Part shown: piece by piece, positions 19,280 to 29,007 of the stretch
Numbering within the stretch: the stretch's first letter is position 1
Layout of the letters: each line of letters begins with the position of its first letter
Source: Rhodospirillales bacterium
GTDB lineage: Bacteria; Pseudomonadota; Alphaproteobacteria; Rhodospirillales; Casp-alpha2
Direction: 5' to 3'
DNA: 64,000 bases
Assembly: GCA_017640505.1 (NCBI GenBank)
Contig: JAEPQO010000001.1
Span: 760,625 to 824,624 of the forward strand
Notes under the pieces: model-generated
The model's database searches: none
Told to the model about the DNA's origin: nothing
What the model saw: only the letters and a program-made list of their open reading frames with translations
Translations under genes and position numbers: made by a program

Positions 19280-20206
19280 TCAGGTCGCTCCGGCAGCATC
19301 GGCGAACAGGTCGTCGAGCCGTCGTTCATCGTATACGTAATCGGTTCTGCAGAACTCGCAAGTGACGGTAATGAGACCGTCTTCGGCCATCTCGTCGATT
19401 TCGCTGCGCGGGAATGCGCGTAACGTGCGGCTGACGCGGTCTTCCGAGCAGCGGCATTCATGCCGTAACGCGCCTTGTTCATACAGACGGATACCGTCTT
19501 CGTGATAAAGACGGTAAAGGATTTTCGTGGCGCTCAACGACGGATCGAGAAGTTCCTTGTTCGTGATGGAACTCATCAAGATGACAGCACGGCGCCAGTT
19601 CTCTTCTTCCTGTTCGCCGTCGCGCGCCATCGGTAACCGCTGCACCATCAGGCCGGCGGCATGCGACGGTCCATTGGCATCCGCGGTGATGGCAATGGCG
19701 GTCTCGATCTGTTCGGACTGACGAAAGTAGTTCTGTGCGCATTCGGCGAGCGTTGCACCGGTGATTTCGGTAATGCCCTGATAGCGGTCCGTGTCCGGAC
19801 CCTGGTCGACCGTAAAGGCCATGTGCCCGGCGCCTAGGGTCTGCGGGATGGAAGCGCCTTCGGCGATATCGGCGGGATCGACACCTTCTCTGATCTTGGC
19901 GCAGGCGCGCATCGCCCCGTCGGAAGTGATGTCCGCCATGATCAGGCTGACCGGTCCGTCGCCCTGCACCTGCAGTTTGAACACGCCGTCGTACTTGAGC
20001 GCACTGGCGAGGACGGCAGCAAGGACCAGGATCTCGCCGACAAGCTTTTCGATAAACGGCGGATAATCGTGCGCCTTGATCGCCTCGGCGTAGGTCTGGT
20101 CGAGACGGATCAGACGGCCGCGGATGTTCAGATCTTCGATCTGGAAGGTCTGCACGAAGTCGCCGAATTCGTAAGTGGCCGGGGTGTTGTTCAAGTTGCC
20201 GTCCAA
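19280..20206 (-). CDS. hslO: redox-regulated chaperone Hsp33
   Basis: 308-residue holdase chaperone activated by oxidation and unfolding. The N-terminal domain is typical (IRGRLIRLDQTYAEAI, LVGEILVLAAVLASALKYDG, LQVQGDGPVSLIMADITSDGAMRACA). The C-terminal zinc redox switch has CRC and CEFC separated by about 30 residues, all four cysteines kept. No ATG is available; the TTG at 20206 overlaps the GNAT stop by 16 bases, and a TTG at 20194 would give a 4-base TTGA overlap. Either implies coupling to the argD-argF-GNAT operon. Confidence 0.92.
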   Translation of the reverse strand: MDGNLNNTPATYEFGDFVQTFQIEDLNIRGRLIRLDQTYAEAIKAHDYPPFIEKLVGEILVLAAVLASALKYDGVFKLQVQGDGPVSLIMADITSDGAMRACAKIREGVDPADIAEGASIPQTLGAGHMAFTVDQGPDTDRYQGITEITGATLAECAQNYFRQSEQIETAIAITADANGPSHAAGLMVQRLPMARDGEQEEENWRRAVILMSSITNKELLDPSLSATKILYRLYHEDGIRLYEQGALRHECRCSEDRVSRTLRAFPRSEIDEMAEDGLITVTCEFCRTDYVYDERRLDDLFADAAGAT

Positions 20207-20994
20207 AGTGTGCGGTAATGATATCCGTAAACGCCGCGGAAGCCGAGTTTCTCGTATAAACGGCGCGCCGCTGGATTGTCGTCTTCCACCTGTAGGTAAG
20301 CCCCATGAACGCCGCGATCAACAGCGAAAGCGGCCAGGGCGCGGATCAGCCCGGCGCCAAGGCCCAGCCGCCGCCGTTCGGGGCGTGTGTACATCCCGAA
20401 TACGGCGAGCCAGCCACCGCCCATCACGCCAAGACCGATGGCATCCATGGTGCCGGTATCATCGGGGACCGCGGCGAACAGGGGTGTTTCCCGTGCGCCC
20501 GCGACGATGCGGCGCGGATCACGGCCGTAGCCTTCCATGTAACAGTCCCACCATCCGCCGGGCGCTGTTTCTGCAATAAGGATGTTTCCCGGTGACTCCG
20601 CGGCCAATCTTGAAGCATCCGCGATCATGATTTCGACGCCTGACTCTATCTCGTACCCACGTGCCGCCAGGAGTTCGTCGATTCCGTCGGGTTCCGCGGC
20701 GGGTGAAATCTGGACGCGTGGCGGCAGGCCGCGTGCCGGGTAAAAGGCCTCCGCATAGGCGATCTGCGTTTCCGCCGTTGCCCCGTCCTCGAGTGGGAAC
20801 GGCGCCGCGGAATTGGCGCGCCGGGTGATGCCGTCGGCATGCCGGAAGATCCATCCACCGTGGAATTCCTGCTCGGGGGCGGCCCAGGCTGCGGCGGCAA
20901 GTCTGTCGAGCGCGAGAATATCGCTCCGTGACAGCGATGCCTTGCCGAATACGGATGGGCCGGGGCCTTGGAACCCGGACGTCAGCTCAGACAC
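20191..20994 (-). CDS. GNAT N-acetyltransferase
   Basis: About 267 residues. The C-terminal half is a GNAT domain: [30 protein letters not shown] holds the acetyl-CoA pyrophosphate loop (RRRLGLG), then [31 protein letters not shown]. The N-terminal half is a diverged region typical of double-GNAT proteins. I chose the GTG at 20994, which overlaps the argF stop by 13 bases; codons further upstream are antisense-like. The substrate is unknown; position after argF suggests an amino acid or amine, by inference only. Confidence 0.75.
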   Translation of the reverse strand: MSELTSGFQGPGPSVFGKASLSRSDILALDRLAAAAWAAPEQEFHGGWIFRHADGITRRANSAAPFPLEDGATAETQIAYAEAFYPARGLPPRVQISPAAEPDGIDELLAARGYEIESGVEIMIADASRLAAESPGNILIAETAPGGWWDCYMEGYGRDPRRIVAGARETPLFAAVPDDTGTMDAIGLGVMGGGWLAVFGMYTRPERRRLGLGAGLIRALAAFAVDRGVHGAYLQVEDDNPAARRLYEKLGFRGVYGYHYRTLWTAT

Positions 20995-21893
20995 CAGGAA
21001 AGGATGGCCTTCTGGACGTGCAGCCGGTTTTCGGCTTCGTCCCAGACCACGGACTGCGGACCATCCAGAACGGAATCGGTCACCTCGTCGCCGCGGTGTG
21101 CGGGCAGGCAATGCATAAAGAGGGCGTCCTTATCCGCTTTCGCCATCAGCGCGTCGTCCACGCGGTAGGGCGACAGCATGTTATGGCGCGTGCCGGCATC
21201 CTCGTCGCCCATCGAGACCCATGTATCCGTCACGACCAGGTCGGCGTTGTTGACGGCTTCCGCGGGGTCTTCGGTCAGCAGCACCTTGGCGCCGGCGTCC
21301 CTGGCCCAGCCGATCAGGGCGTCGCTTGGCTTCAGATCGTCCGGCGTCGCGATCCGCATCTCGAAACCGAAACGCACCGCCGCGTGCACCCAGCTGGTCA
21401 CCACGTTATTGCCGTCACCGGTCCAGGCCACGGCCCGGTCCTTGATGTCGCCGCGCATCTCCTCGAACGTCATGATGTCGGCCATGATCTGGCACGGGTG
21501 CGACTGATCGGTGAGGCCGTTGATGACCGGGACGCTGGCATATTCTTCCAGTTCGACCAGCTTCGCCGGATCGTCGGTCCGGATCATGATCGCGTCGGCG
21601 TAACGCGACAGCACGCGCGCCGTATCGGCGACGGTTTCGCCGCGGCCGAGTTGCGACTGGTCATCGGTCAGCAGCACCGTGTGCCCGCCCAGTTCCTGCA
21701 TGCCGACCTGGAACGAAACACGCGTCCGGGTCGACGGCTTCTCGAAGATCATGACGAGGGTCTTGCCGTCCAGCGGCTTTCCCGTGGACCCGCTGCGGCG
21801 GGATTTTTTCAGATCGTGCCCAAGCCCGAGGATGCCTTTCAGCGTCTCGCTGTCGAGGCGGTCGATATCAAGAAAGTGTTTCGGCGTCGACAT
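20982..21893 (-). CDS. argF: ornithine carbamoyltransferase
   Basis: 303-residue enzyme joining carbamoyl phosphate and ornithine to citrulline in arginine synthesis. The carbamoyl phosphate motif [12 protein letters not shown] lies near residue 53, [11 protein letters not shown] near residue 130, an ornithine-binding DTWVSMG segment near residue 225, and [13 protein letters not shown] near residue 263. It begins one base after the argD stop and its end overlaps the GNAT start, so the three form one operon. Confidence 0.96.
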   Translation of the reverse strand: MSTPKHFLDIDRLDSETLKGILGLGHDLKKSRRSGSTGKPLDGKTLVMIFEKPSTRTRVSFQVGMQELGGHTVLLTDDQSQLGRGETVADTARVLSRYADAIMIRTDDPAKLVELEEYASVPVINGLTDQSHPCQIMADIMTFEEMRGDIKDRAVAWTGDGNNVVTSWVHAAVRFGFEMRIATPDDLKPSDALIGWARDAGAKVLLTEDPAEAVNNADLVVTDTWVSMGDEDAGTRHNMLSPYRVDDALMAKADKDALFMHCLPAHRGDEVTDSVLDGPQSVVWDEAENRLHVQKAILSWCLS

Positions 21894-21894
21894 G

Positions 21895-23079
21895 TCAGGC
21901 GCCGCCCTCGAAATCGGTGGCCGTCTTCTCGATGATCGAGAGGGCCTCGGTGACGTCGTCTGCAGTAATCACCAGCGGCGGTACGAAGCGAACGACATTG
22001 TCGCCGGCCGGTACGCTCAGCAGGCCGTTCTCCATCAGCTTCTTGACGACATCGCCGTTGGTCACGCCGTCGGCGCATTTCAGACCGAGCATGAGGCCGG
22101 TGCCGCGTGCAATCTCGAACACGGACGGATGTTTCGAGGCGATGTCTTCCAGGCCGGCCATGAATGTCCCGGCGATTTTCTGCACGCCTTCCAGGAACCC
22201 GGGCGCCAGAATGACGTCGAGCACCGCGTTCCCTGCGGCCATGGCCAGCGGGTTGCCGCCATAGGTGGAGCCGTGCGAACCGGCGGTCATGGCATCGGCG
22301 ACCTTTTCCGTGGCCAGTGTCGCGCCGAGCGGGAAGCCGCCGCCGATTCCTTTGGCGGATGCCAGGATATCCGGCGCGATGCCGGCCCATTCGTAAGCAT
22401 AGAGTTTGCCGGTACGCCCGACGCCGGACTGGACCTCGTCGAACATCAGCAACAGACCGAATTCGTCGGCGATTTTGCGCAGGCTTTGCAGGTACTCTTT
22501 GCTCATCGGCCGGATGCCGCCCTCGCCCTGTACCGGCTCGACAAGGATGCCAGCGGTCTCGGGGCCGATGGCGGCCTTGAGTTCGTTCAGGTTGTCGAAG
22601 GCGACCTGATCAAAGCCGTCGACCTCGGGACCGAAACCCGTCAGGTGCTTTTCCTGTTTGCCGGCCGACAGCATGGCGAGCGAACGGCCGTGAAACGCGC
22701 CGGACACAGTAATCACCCGGTAGCGTTCCGGATGGCCGTTGGCCCAGTGATAGCGGCGCATCATCTTGACGCCCAGCTCGACGGCCTCGTTGCCGGAATT
22801 GTTGAAGAACACGGCGTCGGCAAACGTATTCGCGACAAGACGTTCGGCCAGCGCTTCCTGCCCCGGGATGTGGTACAGGTTCGACGTGTGCATAAGCTTG
22901 CCCGCCTGCTCGCGGATCGCGTCGACCAGGTGCGGGTGGCAGTGACCGATCGCGGCGACGGCGATGCCCGCCCCGAAATCCAGATAACGTCGGCCCTCGG
23001 TATCCCACAGATACGCGCCTTCGCCGTGATCGAAGGCAAGATCGTAACGGGCGTATGTGGGCATGACTGCCGGTATCAT
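21895..23079 (-). CDS. argD: acetylornithine aminotransferase
   Basis: 394-residue class III PLP aminotransferase that makes N-acetylornithine from acetylglutamate semialdehyde. Visible marks are [20 protein letters not shown] (PLP phosphate site), [35 protein letters not shown], and the Schiff-base lysine in [23 protein letters not shown] stands eight bases before the ATG at 23079. It is the first gene of argD-argF-GNAT-hslO-lipoprotein. Succinyldiaminopimelate transaminase activity is a common second role of this family. Confidence 0.95.
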   Translation of the reverse strand: MIPAVMPTYARYDLAFDHGEGAYLWDTEGRRYLDFGAGIAVAAIGHCHPHLVDAIREQAGKLMHTSNLYHIPGQEALAERLVANTFADAVFFNNSGNEAVELGVKMMRRYHWANGHPERYRVITVSGAFHGRSLAMLSAGKQEKHLTGFGPEVDGFDQVAFDNLNELKAAIGPETAGILVEPVQGEGGIRPMSKEYLQSLRKIADEFGLLLMFDEVQSGVGRTGKLYAYEWAGIAPDILASAKGIGGGFPLGATLATEKVADAMTAGSHGSTYGGNPLAMAAGNAVLDVILAPGFLEGVQKIAGTFMAGLEDIASKHPSVFEIARGTGLMLGLKCADGVTNGDVVKKLMENGLLSVPAGDNVVRFVPPLVITADDVTEALSIIEKTATDFEGGA

Positions 23080-23185
23080 GATCTCTGCTCCTTATGCCCC
23101 GGACCGGGATGGTGCCGGGAAAGCCGAGGAGTATCGTGAGGCGGCCAGTTGCTGTCAATAAGCCGTTACGATTGCAACAGGTTTG

Positions 23186-24508
23186 TCACTCACGAATGAA
23201 TTGGAGCGTTTTGAACCGCCGCCGCATGGCGCTGGCATCGGCAGCGACGCCTGCAGTGTCGTTGCCCGTCAGCGCCCTGTGGATCAATGACGCAAGTTCG
23301 GTCATGTCGCTCGTGTGCATGCCGATGCGCGCGAGTTCCGGGGTGCCGATCCGGAGGCCGTTGACGTCGCCTGCGACGTCCGCCATCGGCAGGCCGATCC
23401 CGCAACTTAGGATATTGGCTTCCCGAAGGCGCTTCGCGGCGGCCTGTCCGCCGCCGAAGGCATGGGCCTCGATGGCGAACTGATGCGACATCGTGAAGCC
23501 ACGGTCCTTTGCAAAGACCGGAAGACCGAGATCGTCCAGTGCGGTGGCAAGCGTTTTCGAGAGCGCCCGCATCTCGGCGGCGTAAGCCTTGCCGTATTCC
23601 CGCCAGTCCAGCAGCGTAATGGCGAGCGCCGCCGACTTGGCGACGTCGAAGTTGGCCGTCAGCCCCGGAAACGCAATCTTGTCGAGGCGCTCGGCAATCC
23701 CTGCATCGTTGGTCACCACCAGCCCGCCGGCGGGGCCGCCGAGGCTCTTGTACGTGCTCATCGTCATGACGTCGGCGCCGAGGCTGAGCGGATTGTCCCA
23801 CGTCCTGCCGGCGATCATGCCGCAAAGATGCGCCGCGTCGAACATGACCTTGGCGCCGGCCTCGTCGGCGATGTCGCGCACGGCAGCAACCGGATGGGGG
23901 AAAAGGTTGAGGCTGCCGCCGATGGTGATCAGCGCCGGCTTGACCTCGCGGGCAAGGGCGGCCAGGCCCTCGACGTCGACGGTGTAACCATCGGCCAATA
24001 CCGGTGCGGCATGGATATCGACGCCGTAAAGACCGGCGGCCCCCGCATCGTGATGGGTAACGTGCCCGCCGATGCTGGCGGACGGGACGATAATGGAATC
24101 CCCCGGCCTGGTAATCGCCATGAAGGTATAGAGGTTGGCGAGCGCACCGGAACCGACGCGAATCTCCGCGTAACCGGCGTCGAATATCTCCGCTGCGAGC
24201 TCGGCGCAGATCACCTCGATCTTCTCGATCGCTTCCAGACCCATTTCGTACTTATCGCCCGGATAGCCGAGCGACGGCCGCGATCCCAGGCCGGATGCAA
24301 GGGCCGCTTCCGCTTTCGGATTCATGATGTTGGTCGCCGGATTGAGATTGATGCAGTCCCTTTCGTGGATCTGCCGGTTCTCGGCGATGAGCGAATCTAT
24401 ACGTGTATGAACGGTGTCTGAATCGGCAGTTGCCGTCTCCTCTGCAATCGTCTGGATATAGGTTTCCGAGGCTTCTGGCGGCCATGCGCGGCGGAGAAGA
24501 TGGGCCAT
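23186..24508 (-). CDS. serine hydroxymethyltransferase-like PLP enzyme (divergent)
   Basis: 440 residues with the SHMT fold type I layout: GYPGDKYEMGLEAIEKIE, SGALANLYTFMAI, MFDAAHLCGMIAG with the PLP aspartate, and the lysine region MSTYKSLGGPAGG. Compared with standard GlyA, the THKTLRGPRGG motif is changed at several places, and the N-terminal ASENxxSP motif with its catalytic glutamate reads NPATNIMNP. It is probably a paralogue with aldolase or other hydroxymethyl chemistry, not the housekeeping enzyme. The ATG at 24508 fits the fold; a TTG at 24571 also keeps the frame. Confidence 0.75.
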   Translation of the reverse strand: MAHLLRRAWPPEASETYIQTIAEETATADSDTVHTRIDSLIAENRQIHERDCINLNPATNIMNPKAEAALASGLGSRPSLGYPGDKYEMGLEAIEKIEVICAELAAEIFDAGYAEIRVGSGALANLYTFMAITRPGDSIIVPSASIGGHVTHHDAGAAGLYGVDIHAAPVLADGYTVDVEGLAALAREVKPALITIGGSLNLFPHPVAAVRDIADEAGAKVMFDAAHLCGMIAGRTWDNPLSLGADVMTMSTYKSLGGPAGGLVVTNDAGIAERLDKIAFPGLTANFDVAKSAALAITLLDWREYGKAYAAEMRALSKTLATALDDLGLPVFAKDRGFTMSHQFAIEAHAFGGGQAAAKRLREANILSCGIGLPMADVAGDVNGLRIGTPELARIGMHTSDMTELASLIHRALTGNDTAGVAADASAMRRRFKTLQFIRE

Positions 24509-24703
24509 GGGGCAATTTTCCGGGTCTGAATTAAGGGCGTTCGAGAGGAATCTATACGTGCTGGGCCCCAAGGGTACAGGGGCTTTGCGGATAAAATCGG
24601 TTTCTGAACGCGCGTTTTTTTAATGAGGTGTGATTTTCATCATTTAATAGGTTCACGATTATACCTACAATCGTATGTGCTTAAGAGGTGTAAGGGACAA
24701 CTT

Positions 24704-25057
24704 ATGGATGTGTTTTTTCAGTTCGTAAGTGCGTTCGCATTGTTTTTCGGGATAGCCGGTCTTGTTTATGCGACCGAGGTTTCGAAACGATGCCAGTTGA
24801 TCATCGAAGAACGCATGAACGAGTGCGAGACGATTCTCGCCGAGAAATCGCAGAAGCAGGATCAGGCGATCAAAGGTGCGATCGATGCCATCGCGCGCAC
24901 CGCAAAATCGCTTGAGGAGACGGAACTCGCCCAGACGCGCGAGATCAATGTCATTCGCAAAACCATCGAGCCGCTCATGGAGGCCTATGAAAAGGCCAAG
25001 GAAGAAGAAGAAAAAGCGCGCAAACGCCAGCCGCGCGTGGCCGTCAACATTCGCTGA
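24704..25057 (+). CDS. small membrane-anchored coiled-coil protein
   Basis: 117 residues, not recognised as a named family. Residues 3-24 (FFQFVSAFALFFGIAGLVYA) form one membrane segment. The rest is a charged heptad-like helix from about residue 30 to 105 that ends in a KAKEEEEKARKR cluster, so a membrane-tethered coiled coil facing the cytosol is likely. AAGGGA precedes the ATG. It is divergent from the SHMT-like gene and convergent with the ABC permease. Confidence 0.6.
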   Translation: MDVFFQFVSAFALFFGIAGLVYATEVSKRCQLIIEERMNECETILAEKSQKQDQAIKGAIDAIARTAKSLEETELAQTREINVIRKTIEPLMEAYEKAKEEEEKARKRQPRVAVNIR

Positions 25058-25077
25058 CGATCACCGTTCCAATGCGT

Positions 25078-25857
25078 TCAGGGTTTGAGCTTGTAGCCGG
25101 ACCTGAACATCCACATGCAAGTCCACCACAACACCGCATTGATCGCGGCCATGACGGCGATACCGAGCCACGGCGCCGCATCGGCGTGACCGATGAAGCC
25201 GGCGCGGAACCCATCGATCATGTAGAAGAACGGGTTGAGGTGTGCCAGCGTCTGGCCAAACGGCGGCAGACGTTCGATCGAGTAGAAGGTTCCCGACAGA
25301 AAGGCGAGCGGGGTAATCACGAAGTTCGTGACGGCCGCCATGTGGTCGAACTTGTCGGCCCAGATTCCGCCCATGATGCCGAGCAATGACAGCATCAGCG
25401 ATGCCATCAGGGCGTGGTAGGCGATCAGGCAGATGTTGCTGATGGAAAGACCGACCACCAGGGTCATCGCCAGCGCCACCGCGAAACCGACGACGACGCC
25501 GCGCGTCACGCCGCCGAATGCGATCCCCGTTACCAGTTCCAACGGCGAGAACGGCGGCATCAGGGTATCGACGATATTCCCCTGTACCTTGGCGATCATG
25601 ATCGAGCTCGACGTATTCGCGAAGGCATTCTGGGCAATGGCCATCATGATCAGGCCCGGTGCCAGGAACTCCGAAAACGGCACGCCGTGCACGTCCGGCC
25701 GGAACTTGCCGAGAGCGAGCGTGAAGACGGCAAGAAACAGGAGCGTCGTGACCACCGGCGCCATAAGGGTCTGGGTATAGACCTTCATGAAGCGGCGGAC
25801 TTCGCGCATGTATAACGTCCAAAGGCCAATGGCATTGGAAGTTGCAGGCTGTCGCAT
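25078..25857 (-). CDS. ABC-2 type transporter permease
   Basis: 259-residue membrane subunit of an ABC-2 exporter. It has six hydrophobic segments, an N-terminal amphipathic stretch (YMREVRRFMKVYTQTLMAPVV), and the family signature in LSGTFYSIERLPPFGQTLAHLNPFFYMIDGFR near residue 190. No ATP-binding partner gene adjoins it on either side, which is unusual for this class; the ATPase must be encoded elsewhere. The ATG at 25857 is the first methionine before the amphipathic helix. Drug, polysaccharide or lipid export are all possible. Confidence 0.82.
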   Translation of the reverse strand: MRQPATSNAIGLWTLYMREVRRFMKVYTQTLMAPVVTTLLFLAVFTLALGKFRPDVHGVPFSEFLAPGLIMMAIAQNAFANTSSSIMIAKVQGNIVDTLMPPFSPLELVTGIAFGGVTRGVVVGFAVALAMTLVVGLSISNICLIAYHALMASLMLSLLGIMGGIWADKFDHMAAVTNFVITPLAFLSGTFYSIERLPPFGQTLAHLNPFFYMIDGFRAGFIGHADAAPWLGIAVMAAINAVLWWTCMWMFRSGYKLKP

Positions 25858-25966
25858 GAAATTCCCGACTTGGATGTTGCGGTGTTTCGTTTGTTGTCCT
25901 TTGAGGTCTATATAAAGTGTCGCGGCGGCCAAAACCAGTGCTGCCGCACCGGTAGTCGGGACGAAA

Positions 25967-26566
25967 ATGAGCGACGACGAAGCGAAGCAGCCGAAGCGCA
26001 GGCGCGGGCCGAAAAAGGCGACCGCGAAATACCTCGAGAATTCCGCCGCACATTATCTCGGCCGGTTTGCGACCTCGCGGGCGCATCTCCGGCAGCTCAT
26101 GATGCAGAAGGTAAAACGTTCCGCCGACCACCACGGCACCGACCCGGCCGAAGGCGAGAAATTCGTCGACGAGATTATTGCCAAGTTCGAACGATACGGC
26201 TTCGTCGATGACCGGGCGTATGCGGAGATGCGTGCCCGCACGTTACACGCCAAGGGAACGCCGGTGCGCGGCATTCGCTACAAACTGATGCAGAAGGGCC
26301 TCGACGAAGACCATATTGACGCGGCATTGGGTGCGCTTGCCGAGGAGGAGAGGACATCGGATCTCGATCTTGCCGCGGCACTGACCCTGGCGCGGCGGCG
26401 GCGGCTGGGGCCCTATCGCAGTGACGATCCGGACGTCCGCGCGGAACGGCGAGAAAAGGACATGGCCGTGCTAGCACGCGCCGGTTTTGCTTACGACGTC
26501 GTCTGCCAGGTGCTGGACGCGGACAGCGTCGAAGAACTGGAACTGGCTGCCGCTCTGGCGCCGTAA
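25967..26566 (+). CDS. recX: regulatory protein RecX
   Basis: 199 residues; modulator that binds RecA filaments and limits recombinase activity. The three-helix repeats are visible: SRAHLRQLMMQKV with GYVD-type segment YGFVDDRAYAEMRARTLHAKGTPV, then RGIRYKLMQKGLDEDHIDAAL, and a final repeat ending at DVVCQVLDADSVEEL. A basic lysine and arginine rich N-terminus precedes the domain. It is not next to recA here. It is divergent from the ABC permease over 109 bp. Confidence 0.88.
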   Translation: MSDDEAKQPKRRRGPKKATAKYLENSAAHYLGRFATSRAHLRQLMMQKVKRSADHHGTDPAEGEKFVDEIIAKFERYGFVDDRAYAEMRARTLHAKGTPVRGIRYKLMQKGLDEDHIDAALGALAEEERTSDLDLAAALTLARRRRLGPYRSDDPDVRAERREKDMAVLARAGFAYDVVCQVLDADSVEELELAAALAP

Positions 26567-26585
26567 GCGGGGGCTCCTTACGCTC

Positions 26586-27860
26586 TTACTTCCCGGGTTG
26601 TTCGTCCTGGGCGGGCTGTTCCGCCATGGGCTCCGAATGGGGGTCGAGGGCCGCCGCGACCGGCGTGGCATTCGGCGTCGGCACGAAGTTCGTTTTCGCT
26701 TCTGCCGTCGGCGCGGCACGCCGCGTCGTCCGCCAGATGGCGTACAGGCCGACCATGATGAAGATGCCGCCGATATAGAAGAACAGCCCCTCTGCCCCCA
26801 GCATGTCCATCAGCGGTCCGGCCAGCAGCGGGCCAACGATCGCCCCCGCGCCATAGATCAGCAGCAGGGTGCCGCTGACGACGACGCGTTCCTCGGCTTC
26901 CACGTGGTCATTCGCGTGCGACACGGTGACGGCATAAACCGGAAAGGAAGCGGCGCCGAAAAGAATCGACATGTACAGCAGCAAATCCGGTTTGATCATG
27001 CCGCCTGTCGCTACCATGATCGCCATGCCGCCGGCGGCGAAGCTGCCGAACATAAGGACAAGGCGCCGGTCGAAGTGATCGGATAGCCAGCCCATCGGCC
27101 ACTGCATCAATCCGCCACCGAGAATGCACAGCGACATGAAGATCGCGACCCCGTCGACATCGAGACCGACATTCCCCGCGAACACCGGCGCCAGCCCCCA
27201 GAACGCCCCCATCGACAGGCCGTAGGCGAAGCAGCTCACGAAGCCGAGTGGGGAAATGGTGAACAGCCTGCGGATCGGCAGTGGCCTTGGTTTCTGCGGG
27301 GCCGGCGCGATTGTCCGTGTGATCGACACGGGAATGATGGCGAGCGAGACCAATATCGAAACGATGCAGAAAAGAACGTATCCGAGGGGGTCCGCCGCCG
27401 AGATCAGAAACTGCCCGACCGTCAGCGACAGCAGGTTGACCACCATGTACGCGGCCAGGACCTGTCCGCGTGTCTCGTTGGTGGCGCGCTCATTGAGCCA
27501 GCTTTCGATCACCATGTAGATACCCGCAAAGCAGAATCCCGAGACGCCTCGGAAGATCGTCCACGCGGTCGGATCGATAATGATGATGTGGCCGAGCGCG
27601 GCGGCGGATGCCAGCGACGCGAGGGCGGTGAACGCGCGGATATGCCCGGCACGTTCGATCAGGTACGCGGTGACCATCGTGCCGGCGACAAAACCGAGAA
27701 AATACCCGGATGCCATGATGCCGATGGCGTTTGGCGAAAACTGCTCGCCCACCGCGCGGATGGCGATCAACGTCCCCTGCAGACTGTTGCCGATGAGCAG
27801 CATGGACATGCCGAGCAACAGCGAGGAAATGGATAAAATCTGTTCACGAACCGAATTCAA
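26586..27860 (-). CDS. MFS transporter (YcaD-like), paralogue
   Basis: 424 residues, twelve predicted membrane segments, same subfamily as the carrier at 6448-7713: it shares ESWLNERATNETRGQVLAAY after TM4 and QWPMGWLSDHFDRRLVL between TM8 and TM9. The C-terminal tail beyond residue 385 is soluble and proline-rich. Substrate unknown. It is convergent with recX, ending 19 bp after the recX stop, and divergent from the ZntB gene. Confidence 0.82.
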   Translation of the reverse strand: MNSVREQILSISSLLLGMSMLLIGNSLQGTLIAIRAVGEQFSPNAIGIMASGYFLGFVAGTMVTAYLIERAGHIRAFTALASLASAAALGHIIIIDPTAWTIFRGVSGFCFAGIYMVIESWLNERATNETRGQVLAAYMVVNLLSLTVGQFLISAADPLGYVLFCIVSILVSLAIIPVSITRTIAPAPQKPRPLPIRRLFTISPLGFVSCFAYGLSMGAFWGLAPVFAGNVGLDVDGVAIFMSLCILGGGLMQWPMGWLSDHFDRRLVLMFGSFAAGGMAIMVATGGMIKPDLLLYMSILFGAASFPVYAVTVSHANDHVEAEERVVVSGTLLLIYGAGAIVGPLLAGPLMDMLGAEGLFFYIGGIFIMVGLYAIWRTTRRAAPTAEAKTNFVPTPNATPVAAALDPHSEPMAEQPAQDEQPGK

Positions 27861-27950
27861 AGGTCACTCCCCTTAAATCTTTTCCGCGGTTATTCTAGTG
27901 GTCTCTGGAGGGGATGCCAGCCGTGACGGTGAAAAAGTGTGGAGATTTCG

Positions 27951-28925
27951 ATGACCGAGCAAGACGGACTGATTGGCGCGTACGAACTCGACGGTAAGGG
28001 GGGTGGGCGTCCGCTGGCGTGGGACGACCTGTCGCGTGTAAATGCGTTCGAGCATCCGGTGTGGATCCATCTCGACAGGAAAGGGGTACGATCGGAGTCC
28101 TGGTTGCGCAACGAGAGTGGTCTGGGGCAACTGCAGGTGGACGCCCTTCTGGCAGGTGAGACGCGGCCGCGTGTCGCCTTCATGCATGAAGGCGTGCTGA
28201 TGACGTTACGCGGCGTAAATCTCAACCCCGGCGCCGATCCGGAAGATATGGTCAGTCTGCGGATATGGGTCGAGAACGGCCGCATCATTACGGTGCGCCT
28301 GCGCCGCCTGATGGCGGTCAACGATGTGCGCGAGCGGCTCGCCGAGGGCGACGGCCCGGTCAGCACGAGCGATACGCTGCGCATGCTGGCCGCCGCGCTG
28401 ATCCAGCGCATGGGCCCCGTCATCGAGGAGATGAACGACGAAACGGACGCGCTGGAGGACGATCTGGTCGTCAACCCGGCGGCCGACATCCGCCACCGTC
28501 TGAAGACCCTGCGCCGCGCGGCAATCGCGCTCCGCCGCTACCTTGCCCCGCAGCGCGATGCGCTGGCGCGTGTGCATGCCGAAACGATTCCATGGATGCC
28601 GCAGGATCATCGCCTTGCCTTTCGCGAGTCTGCCGAGCAGGTGGCGCGCATTGTCGAGGATATGGACGCCATTCGCGAACGGGCGTCCGTCATTCAGGAT
28701 GAACTGACCAACCGTGCGGCGGAGCACATGAACCGCAACATGTACACTCTCAGTGTGGTCGCGGCTTTGATGCTGCCGCTCGGCGTCATTACCGGCATGC
28801 TTGGTATGAACGTCGGCGGTGTGCCACTTGCCGAGCACAAGGAAGGGTTCCTGATGATTTCCGGCCTGCTGATCTTTGTTGTCGCGTTGCAGGTACTGAT
28901 CTTCCGGAAGCTAAAATGGATCTAG
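27951..28925 (+). CDS. zntB: ZntB-type CorA-family metal transporter
   Basis: 324-residue pentameric channel-like transporter of the CorA superfamily. A large cytosolic N-terminal domain is followed by two C-terminal membrane segments, and the first ends at the signature GMNVGGVP (GMN) near residue 290. The short GMN-to-end distance, the sequence after GMN and the Q-rich start match ZntB, which moves zinc, better than magnesium CorA. I use the ATG at 27951, seven bases after GGAG; the GTG at 27939 lacks one. It stands alone. Confidence 0.82.
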   Translation: MTEQDGLIGAYELDGKGGGRPLAWDDLSRVNAFEHPVWIHLDRKGVRSESWLRNESGLGQLQVDALLAGETRPRVAFMHEGVLMTLRGVNLNPGADPEDMVSLRIWVENGRIITVRLRRLMAVNDVRERLAEGDGPVSTSDTLRMLAAALIQRMGPVIEEMNDETDALEDDLVVNPAADIRHRLKTLRRAAIALRRYLAPQRDALARVHAETIPWMPQDHRLAFRESAEQVARIVEDMDAIRERASVIQDELTNRAAEHMNRNMYTLSVVAALMLPLGVITGMLGMNVGGVPLAEHKEGFLMISGLLIFVVALQVLIFRKLKWI

Positions 28926-29007
28926 ATCGTCGGCGATGCCGGTTTGAAAAGCGCCGCCAACTCGGCTATCCCTCGGTGAATGGCCGTTACGAAAGCCGTG
29001 GAGAGAC

